DNA of 11,982 bases from assembly GCA_023488945.1 (NCBI GenBank), contig JAMDBZ010000031.1, positions 1-11,982 of the forward strand, written 5' to 3'. Both the position numbers and the translations under genes were made by a program. The notes under the pieces are model-generated. The model saw only the letters and a list, made by a program, of their open reading frames with translations, did not search any database and was not told the DNA's origin. This document shows, piece after piece, positions 7,140 to 11,982 of the stretch. How positions within the stretch are numbered: the stretch's first letter is position 1; every line of letters begins with the position of its first letter. This DNA comes from Deltaproteobacteria bacterium (GTDB taxonomy: Bacteria; Desulfobacterota_E; Deferrimicrobia; Deferrimicrobiales; Deferrimicrobiaceae).

Positions 7140-7320
7140 TAACCCGCATGTCTCACCAGGCTTCTGCTGCGGCGGTGGATCCGGGCATGTCTCCTGCGTT
7201 GCGCTCGGTCGGGCTCCTCGGCGTAGTGTCCACTACGCCTCCGGGGCCCTCGGTCGCGCGCCTTGTATCCACGCCCGTCTCCACCGCCTCGCGACGAACC
7301 CTGGTGAGACATGCGGGCTA
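7140..7320. repeat. Long imperfect palindrome, element B (181 bp)
   Basis: Outer arms TAACCCGCATGTCTCACCAG (7140-7159) and CTGGTGAGACATGCGGGCTA (7301-7320) are inverted copies with a single mismatch. Pairing continues inward: GGCGGTGGA (from 7171) with TCCACCGCC (to 7287). The tip is a perfect palindrome of 9-bp arms, GGCGTAGTG (7220-7228) and CACTACGCC (7231-7239), separated by 2 nt. The interior holds CTGCGTTGCGCTC (7194-7206) and CCTCGGTCGCGCGCCTTG (7248-7265), shared with element A on the same strand. No protein is encoded. It lies in the divergent control region between the ABC operon and chaN. I infer a non-autonomous palindromic repeat; if the minus-strand promoter at 7378-7408 is real, it is also transcribed as part of the ABC leader RNA. 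Confidence 0.85.
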
Positions 7321-7377
7321 AGGATCCGGTTTTCGCCGACTGCGGAATCGGAGGTGCCGTGCGCCGGAAACGGGGAT

Positions 7378-7408
7378 ACTATAACACCATCTCGGTGGCG
7401 CGGGCCAA
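7378..7408 (-). promoter_or_regulatory. Candidate extended -10 promoter for the ABC operon
   Basis: On the minus strand, TGTTATAGT combines an extended -10 TG with TATAGT (7383-7378; five of six consensus bases). TTGGCC (7408-7403) lies 19 bp upstream as a weak -35. An A/T-rich island stands out in this GC-rich gap. Transcription would start near 7370, run through element B and reach the binding-protein ATG after about 355 nt of leader. No better promoter is visible between element B and the gene. Confidence 0.4.
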
Positions 7409-7491
7409 TACGAACCGCATCCGCGCTCGATGCGTTCCGCGCCGCCACGCATGCGACAGTGCCCGCTCCTCAGGCAGTCGTGCGGCGACGT

Positions 7492-7521
7492 TTGCCGGGG
7501 ACGTTCCATCTCAGGTAGAGT
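7492..7521 (+). promoter_or_regulatory. Candidate sigma70-type promoter for chaN
   Basis: TTGCCG (7492-7497) and TAGAGT (7516-7521) are 18 bp apart, each matching four of six consensus bases. Transcription would start about 30 bp before the lipoprotein ATG, leaving a short leader with the strong AGGAGG ribosome site (7547-7552). This is only a consensus match and other arrangements are possible. Confidence 0.35.
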
Positions 7522-7558
7522 GAATTTCGCGCCCTGCCGCGCAGAGAGGAGGTCAGCG

Positions 7559-8785
7559 ATGAGATTGGCCGGTCTGCTGGCGGTCGCGGCGGTCGGGATC
7601 CTGGCGCTCGCCGGGTGCGCCGGGTCGCGGCCCGCGGTCCTGGGGAGCTGGGACGCGCCGTATCCGCCGAGGACGCCTGCGGACGGGGAGATCGACCACA
7701 TTCCGACGGGCCTGCGGATGTCGTTCGACAACGCGATGGAGATGATCGCGGGGGCGCGGCTCGTCTCGATCGGCGAGACGCACGACAGCCTCCATGCCCA
7801 TCGGGTCGAGCTCGCCGTAATCCGGGACCTCTTCCGCCGGTTCCCCGGCCGGATCGCCATCGGGATGGAGATGTTCCGCGAGCCGCAGCAGGAGGCGCTC
7901 GACCGGTGGACGAAGGGGGAGCTCACCGAGTTCGAGTTCCTCAAGACCTCCAAGTGGTACGACAACTGGGGCTCGGACTTCGGCTATTATCGCGACATCC
8001 TCGACTTCGCGAAGGAGAACCGGATCGACGTCGTCGCCCTCAACCCTTCGAAGGAGCTCCAGCGGACGGTGCGGATCTACGGGCTCGACAACGTCCCCGC
8101 CGACCTGCGCGCCCGGCTCCCCGGGATCGGGGAGCCGGACCCGTACCAAAAGGCGGTCATCAAGGCGGTCTACGGCAGCCACATCCCCTCGGAGAAGTTC
8201 GACGCCTTCTTCCGGGTCCAGCTCCTCTGGGAGGAGACGATGGCGCAGCACGTGGTCGATTACCTCAACAGCCCCCGCGGCGAGGGAAAGAGGATCGTGA
8301 CGATCACGGGAGGGTGGCACGTCCGGTACGGGTTCGGCCTCCCGAAGAAAGTGCTCCGCCGGATGCCGATGCCGTACGTCATCGTCCTGGCCGAGGAGAC
8401 CAGCATCCCCGAGGAGAAGAAGGACCAGTTGATGGACGTGGACCTCCCCGAGGTGCCTCTCCTGCCGGGCGACTTCGTGTTTTACGGCCCCTACGAGGAT
8501 CTCGAAGGGAAGCGGATGCGGTTGGGGGTCCAACTCGTCGAGCATGAGGGGAAGGTCGTCGTCGAGACGGTCACGGAAGGGTCGCCGGCCGGGAAGGCGG
8601 GGATCCTCAAGGGGGACGAGATCATCTCCTTCGACGGGCAGCCGGTCCGGGAGACGGGCGACCTCGTCATCCTGGTCGGCGGGAAGAAGGAAGGGGACCG
8701 CGCGACCCTCGTCGTGCGGAGGGAAGGGAAGGAGAAGTCGCTCGAGATGACCTTCTTCCTCCTGCCCAAGAAGAAACCGCACTGA
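7559..8785 (+). CDS. ChaN/Tiki-fold lipoprotein with C-terminal PDZ domain
   Basis: A 408-residue envelope lipoprotein. A signal peptide ends in the lipobox LALAGC, with Cys20 the predicted lipidation site. Residues about 50-285 form a ChaN-type (DUF399, haem-binding Tiki superfamily) domain: SIGETHDSLHAH (70-81), GMEMFREPQQEALDRW (102-117) and GGWHVRYGFG (251-260). The His and Glu in the first and last motifs are the likely metal- or haem-handling residues by family analogy. Residues about 320-395 are a PDZ domain with the binding-loop region LGVQL and the segment GSPAGKAGILKGDEIISFDG. Start: ATG 7559 with AGGAGG six bases upstream. The next gene begins 13 bp after the stop. Possible roles are haem/iron binding or peptide-recognising quality control; neither is shown. 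Confidence 0.88.
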   Translation: MRLAGLLAVAAVGILALAGCAGSRPAVLGSWDAPYPPRTPADGEIDHIPTGLRMSFDNAMEMIAGARLVSIGETHDSLHAHRVELAVIRDLFRRFPGRIAIGMEMFREPQQEALDRWTKGELTEFEFLKTSKWYDNWGSDFGYYRDILDFAKENRIDVVALNPSKELQRTVRIYGLDNVPADLRARLPGIGEPDPYQKAVIKAVYGSHIPSEKFDAFFRVQLLWEETMAQHVVDYLNSPRGEGKRIVTITGGWHVRYGFGLPKKVLRRMPMPYVIVLAEETSIPEEKKDQLMDVDLPEVPLLPGDFVFYGPYEDLEGKRMRLGVQLVEHEGKVVVETVTEGSPAGKAGILKGDEIISFDGQPVRETGDLVILVGGKKEGDRATLVVRREGKEKSLEMTFFLLPKKKPH

Positions 8786-8798
8786 CGGGAGGAACCCG

Positions 8799-9137
8799 AT
8801 GCCGTTCATCATCCGGATGGGGGCCAACGCGGCCGCCATTCTCCTCATCGCCTACCTGCTCCCGGGGGTGATGCGCGCCGAGAGCGTGATGGCCGCGGTC
8901 GCCGCCGCGTTCGTGCTCGGCCTCGTCAACGCCGTGGTCCGGCCGGTCTTCATCCTGCTCACACTTCCCATCACGGTCGTGACGCTGGGGATCTTCCTCT
9001 TCGTCATCAACGGGCTGCTCCTGTGGCTCGTGTCGGGGATCGTCCCCGGCTTCCACGTCAGCGGGTTCGCGGGAGCCGTCGCCGGGTCCGTGCTCGTCAG
9101 CGCGGTCTCCTGGATCCTCACGAGGTTGATCGTATGA
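8799..9137 (+). CDS. YvlD/phage-holin-4-type four-helix membrane protein
   Basis: A 112-residue inner-membrane protein made almost wholly of hydrophobic helices, about four (near 5-24, 28-47, 51-82 and 88-111). The central LGLVNAVVRPVFILLTLPITVVTLGIF region is the signature of the YvlD / four-TMS 'phage holin family 4' group. The holin name is historical; there is no phage context, and in Bacillus the family is linked with cell-envelope stress. A GGAGG lies just before ATG 8799. It sits 13 bp after the lipoprotein gene, and its stop overlaps the next ATG (ATGA), so it is the middle gene of an operon. Confidence 0.85.
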   Translation: MPFIIRMGANAAAILLIAYLLPGVMRAESVMAAVAAAFVLGLVNAVVRPVFILLTLPITVVTLGIFLFVINGLLLWLVSGIVPGFHVSGFAGAVAGSVLVSAVSWILTRLIV

Positions 9138-10534
9138 GTCTATCCGTCGAGTTCCTTGGAGGCGCGCGGGAGGTCACCGGGTCGTCCATCCTCGTCCGGA
9201 CGGACCGCACACGGTTCCTCGTCGATTGCGGCCTGTTCCAGGGCGGGGGCGACAACGGCCGGAAGAACGAGAGGCCGTTCCCCGTCCCCCCGTCGTCGAT
9301 CCCGTTCGTGCTCTCCACGCACGCGCACCTCGACCACTCCGGACTGCTGCCCCGCCTCGTGCGCGAGGGGTTCCGCGGGCCGGTCTACGCGACCCCGGCG
9401 ACAGCCGACCTTCTCCGCATCATGCTTCCCGACTCGGGGCACATCCAGGAGAAGGAGGCGGAGTGGAGGGCGAAGAGGCTGAGGCGGTCCGGGAAGCGGA
9501 ACGGCGCGGAGCCGCTCTACACCCTGGCGGACGCCCAGGCCGTCCTGCCGCTCCTGAAACCGGTGCCGTACGGAGGGCCGGTCTCGCCCGCCCCCGGCAT
9601 CCGGGTGACTTTCCTGGACGCCGGGCACATTCTCGGTTCCGCGATTCTCTCGATCGGGGTCGGGGACGGCGGGGCCGAGAGGACGCTCGTCTTCACGGGC
9701 GACCTCGGGCACCGGGGCCTGCCCATCGTCCGGGATCCGACGCCCGTCTCGTCGGCCGACGTCCTCGTGATGGAATCCACTTACGGAAACCGGGTCCACA
9801 AGGGGATGGCGGAGACGGACGAGGAGTTCCTCCATGCCGTGACCGACACGATCGGCCGAAAAGGGGGGAACGTGATCATCCCCGCATTCGCGGTCGGCCG
9901 GGCGCAGGACATCATATACCTTTTGGCCGACCTCACGCGAAAGGGCCGGCTGTCGGGGATCACGGTGTACCTCGACTCGCCGCTCGCCGCCGGCGCGACC
10001 CGCATCACGCTCCGCCACCCCGAGTGCTTCGACGCCGAGGCGCGCGAGCTTTTCGCCTGGCGGGAGAGAAACCCGGACGCATTGCGGGTTGTGGTGACCG
10101 AGAGCGTGGAGGACTCGATGGCGCTGAACGGGATCCGGGGCGCCGTCATCCTGGCGGGAAGCGGGATGTGCGAGGCGGGCCGGATCAAGCACCACCTCAA
10201 GCACAACCTCTGGCGGAAGGAGGCGAGCGTCGTGATCGTCGGCTTCCAGGCCCAGGGGACGCTCGGCCGCAGGATCGTCGACGGGGCGAAGACGGTCACC
10301 ATCTTCGGCGAGGAGATCGCGGTCGAGGCCGACGTTTACACGATCGGGGGGCTGTCGGCGCATGCCGACCGGGACGACCTCCTGAACTGGGCCGGGAATT
10401 TCGGGCGGCCGCCGGCGAAGGTCTTCGTCGCCCACGGCGAGGAGCAGGTCTCCCTGGGGTTCGCGGAGACGCTTCGGGCCCGTTACGGGTGGCCGGCCGA
10501 AGTCCCGTTCCCGGGACGCCCGGTGGAGGTCTGA
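9134..10534 (+). CDS. MBL-fold beta-CASP RNase-like hydrolase
   Basis: A cytoplasmic metallo-hydrolase of 466 residues, the usual length for bacterial CPSF73-like beta-CASP proteins. It has the zinc motifs HAHLDH (63-68), H165 in DAGHILGS, D190 in FTGDLG, and the late histidines in GGLSAHAD (405-412) and VAHGE (432-436). The beta-CASP region includes MESTYGNR (213-220), IPAFAVGRAQ (249-258), YLDSPLA (279-285) and GSGMCEAGRIKHHLKHNL (342-359). Relatives are endo- or 5'-3' exoribonucleases in RNA processing and decay. The ATG shares four bases (ATGA) with the stop of the YvlD-type gene, so the two are translationally coupled. No key metal ligand appears to be missing. The RNA target is unknown. 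Confidence 0.92.
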   Translation: MSLSVEFLGGAREVTGSSILVRTDRTRFLVDCGLFQGGGDNGRKNERPFPVPPSSIPFVLSTHAHLDHSGLLPRLVREGFRGPVYATPATADLLRIMLPDSGHIQEKEAEWRAKRLRRSGKRNGAEPLYTLADAQAVLPLLKPVPYGGPVSPAPGIRVTFLDAGHILGSAILSIGVGDGGAERTLVFTGDLGHRGLPIVRDPTPVSSADVLVMESTYGNRVHKGMAETDEEFLHAVTDTIGRKGGNVIIPAFAVGRAQDIIYLLADLTRKGRLSGITVYLDSPLAAGATRITLRHPECFDAEARELFAWRERNPDALRVVVTESVEDSMALNGIRGAVILAGSGMCEAGRIKHHLKHNLWRKEASVVIVGFQAQGTLGRRIVDGAKTVTIFGEEIAVEADVYTIGGLSAHADRDDLLNWAGNFGRPPAKVFVAHGEEQVSLGFAETLRARYGWPAEVPFPGRPVEV

Positions 10535-10540
10535 ACGACT

Positions 10541-10556
10541 TTCCGATCGCGCGGAA
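10541..10556. promoter_or_regulatory. Short dyad before the VOC gene
   Basis: TTCCG (10541-10545) and CGGAA (10552-10556) form an inverted pair with a 6-nt centre ATCGCG, seven bases after the stop of the beta-CASP gene. It could be an operator half-site pair for the VOC gene or a small hairpin at the end of the preceding mRNA. It is short enough to arise by chance. No clear -35/-10 pair is visible in the 80-bp gap. Confidence 0.25.
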
Positions 10557-10614
10557 CCTTCGTCGATCCCCATCATCCCAAAAGGAGTCCGAACAAGGGA
10601 AAGGGAGATTTCCG

Positions 10615-11124
10615 ATGAAGGCTGCAAAGAAAGCAATCAGGAAAGTCGAACCGATTCCGGAAGGCTATCACACAGTTACGCCCGGCCTGATGATCCGGGG
10701 CACCGACCGCGCCATTGCGTTCTACAAGAAGGCGTTCGGCGCCGAGGAGCTGGACAGGGTGACCGGCCCCGACGGCAAGAGCATCATGCACGCCGCGCTC
10801 CGGATCGGCGACTCGAACATCTTCCTCGGCGAGGAGGTCCCCGGCATGGGGTGCGGCGCCCCCGAGAAGTACGGCGGGTCGCCGGTGTCGCTCTCCCTGT
10901 ACGTTGAAGACGTGGACGCCGCCGTCGACCGGGCCGTGGCCGCCGGCGCGCAGGTCCGGATGCCCGTTACGGACATGTTCTGGGGCGACCGTTTCGGCAA
11001 GGTCGCCGATCCGTTCGGTTACGAGTGGGGTCTTGCCACCCGCACGGCGGATCTCACGCACGAGGAGATCTGCAAGGGCGCGGAGGAGTTCTTCCGGAAG
11101 CAGGGGGGCGGGACGCAGGGCTGA
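10615..11124 (+). CDS. PhnB-like VOC (glyoxalase/bleomycin-resistance fold) protein
   Basis: A cytoplasmic protein of 169 residues with paired beta-alpha-beta modules of the vicinal oxygen chelate superfamily. The first module runs from HTVTPGLMIRGTDRAIAFYKKAFGAEE (19-45), the second from VSLSLYVEDVDAAVDRAVAAGA (91-112). The stretch FWGDRFGKVADPFGYEWGLA (122-141) is typical of the PhnB-like subgroup. Most members of that subgroup have no proven activity, and specific metal residues cannot be assigned with confidence. Start: ATG 10615 with AAGGGAG about seven bases upstream. An open frame reaches much further left through the beta-CASP gene but that is an antiphase shadow. The 80-bp gap suggests an independent or loosely linked gene. 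Confidence 0.9.
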   Translation: MKAAKKAIRKVEPIPEGYHTVTPGLMIRGTDRAIAFYKKAFGAEELDRVTGPDGKSIMHAALRIGDSNIFLGEEVPGMGCGAPEKYGGSPVSLSLYVEDVDAAVDRAVAAGAQVRMPVTDMFWGDRFGKVADPFGYEWGLATRTADLTHEEICKGAEEFFRKQGGGTQG

Positions 11125-11177
11125 AGGCCGTCGAGCCCGTTCGTTCGATCGCCGTGGGGAAAATGCCGGGACCCGGG

Positions 11178-11982
11178 ATGAGAGCGCGCATCGGCGGGGG
11201 GGGCGTCGTGGTGACGATAAGATCCGCGCACGGCGTCGTCCTCCTGGCGGCGCTGTTCATCCTGGTCCCGGCCCATGCGCTTCTCCTGCCGTCCTCCGCG
11301 CGGGGTCACGTGGCCGCCGACCCGGCGGACGCCGTTCTCAAGGACATCGGCGTCGACGAGAAGCTCGGCGCCGCGCTTCCACCCGATCTCGTCTTCAACG
11401 ACCAGGACGGCAAGCCGGTTCGCCTGGGCGACCTCTTCGCGGGGAAGCCGGCGATCCTGACGCTGAACTATTACACGTGCCCGATGCTGTGCCCCGTAAC
11501 GTTGCGCAACCTGCTTACGGCGCTCGAAGGAATTCGGGGTCTCCGGCCGGAACGCGACTACCGCGTCGTGACCGTGAGCATCGATCCGTCGGAAAGACCG
11601 GAGGCGGCGCGGGCGCGGGCGGGGGAGATCCACGGGATGATGCGGGGAGTCCCCGACCGGCGGGAGGCGTGGCGGTTCCTGATCGGGCAGCCCGCCGAGG
11701 TCGGGGCGCTGACCCGGGCGGTCGGGTTCCGGTATAAGAAAGTGGGCGCCGGGTTCGCCCACCCCGACGTGAACGTCGTCGTGACACCGGACGGGAAGAT
11801 CTCCCGCTACCTTTACGGCGTCGCCCAGGACCCGGCGGACCTCAAGCTGGCCCTCATCGAGGCGGCCGGAGGCCGGATCGGGCAGTCGACCGCCATCAAC
11901 CGCATTCTCCTCTACTGCTACCGTTACGACCCCGTCGGGAAGAGATATGCCCTTTACGCGAAGAACATCATGAAGGCGGGGG
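11178..11982 (+). CDS. SCO1/SenC-family copper chaperone, truncated by window edge
   Basis: Partial gene, 268 codons seen and no stop before the window end. SCO proteins are membrane-anchored, thioredoxin-fold proteins that deliver copper to the CuA site of cytochrome c oxidase. A hydrophobic N-terminal segment (about 17-38) would be the anchor or signal. The copper motif is CPMLC (101-105) in NYYTCPMLCP, and the third ligand is the histidine of GFAHPDV (His195), before VVTPDGKISRYLYGV. This fits the long delta-proteobacterial SCO type, whose C-terminus contains LLYCYRYDP (244-252) and often ends in another membrane helix, beyond the window. The start is uncertain: in-frame ATG 11163, ATG 11178 and GTG 11208 are all possible. 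It lies 53 bp after the VOC gene; oxidase genes may follow to the right. Confidence 0.88.
   Translation, partial: MRARIGGGGVVVTIRSAHGVVLLAALFILVPAHALLLPSSARGHVAADPADAVLKDIGVDEKLGAALPPDLVFNDQDGKPVRLGDLFAGKPAILTLNYYTCPMLCPVTLRNLLTALEGIRGLRPERDYRVVTVSIDPSERPEAARARAGEIHGMMRGVPDRREAWRFLIGQPAEVGALTRAVGFRYKKVGAGFAHPDVNVVVTPDGKISRYLYGVAQDPADLKLALIEAAGGRIGQSTAINRILLYCYRYDPVGKRYALYAKNIMKAG

Noticed and set aside
7233..7523. Short open frames across element B and the chaN upstream region
   Set aside because: They lie in palindromic DNA, have no SD and resemble no protein family.
8799..9137. Prophage remnant suggested by the 'holin' family name
   Set aside because: No phage genes, lysin or integrase nearby; the YvlD family is mostly chromosomal and not phage-derived in function.
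9226..11124. 632-codon open frame suggesting a large fusion with the VOC domain
   Set aside because: The part before 10615 is the shifted frame of the beta-CASP gene; the VOC gene has its own ATG and SD.

Overview
The window is high-GC bacterial chromosome with strong third-position GC in its genes, close spacing, Shine-Dalgarno (SD) sequences and 1-4 nt start/stop overlaps. The gene types (AmpG-like permease, ChaN-PDZ lipoprotein, beta-CASP metallo-hydrolase, a SCO protein of the CPMLC / SRYLYG type) fit a Desulfobacterota/Deltaproteobacteria-like organism. That placement is an inference from protein style, not from a marker gene.

Layout. 1-194 has no supportable gene but holds an operator-like dyad overlapping a TTGACA box. 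195-378 is a long imperfect palindrome (element A) that runs into the stop codon of an AmpG-like MFS permease (minus, 377-1714). 1715-2186 is GC-rich and appears non-coding. An NTF2/SnoaL-fold protein with a cysteine-rich tail (plus, 2187-2615) converges on an ABC operon, and a GC-rich hairpin sits between them. The ABC operon (minus, 7014 to 2659) encodes a Tat-exported solute-binding protein, a MalK/UgpC-type ATPase and two inner-membrane permeases, that is, a complete CUT1-type importer probably for a carbohydrate or related polyol. The last three genes overlap and are translationally coupled; a stable hairpin separates the binding protein from them. 7015-7558 is the divergent control region. 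It holds a GAAA-tetraloop hairpin, a second long palindrome (element B, 7140-7320), an extended -10 promoter candidate facing the ABC operon, and a promoter candidate facing chaN.

From 7559 rightward on the plus strand: ChaN/Tiki-fold lipoprotein with a C-terminal PDZ domain, a four-helix YvlD-type membrane protein, a beta-CASP MBL-fold RNase-like protein (these three form an operon), a PhnB-like VOC protein, and a SCO1/SenC copper chaperone running off the right edge.

The most notable signal is non-coding. Elements A and B are about 6.9 kb apart. They have nearly the same length (184 and 181 bp), unrelated outer inverted arms, and a shared core on the same strand that includes an exact 18-nt match. 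This points to a family of composite palindromic repeats. Nothing in the coding part looks like a new defence or biosynthetic system; the genes are mostly of recognisable families.
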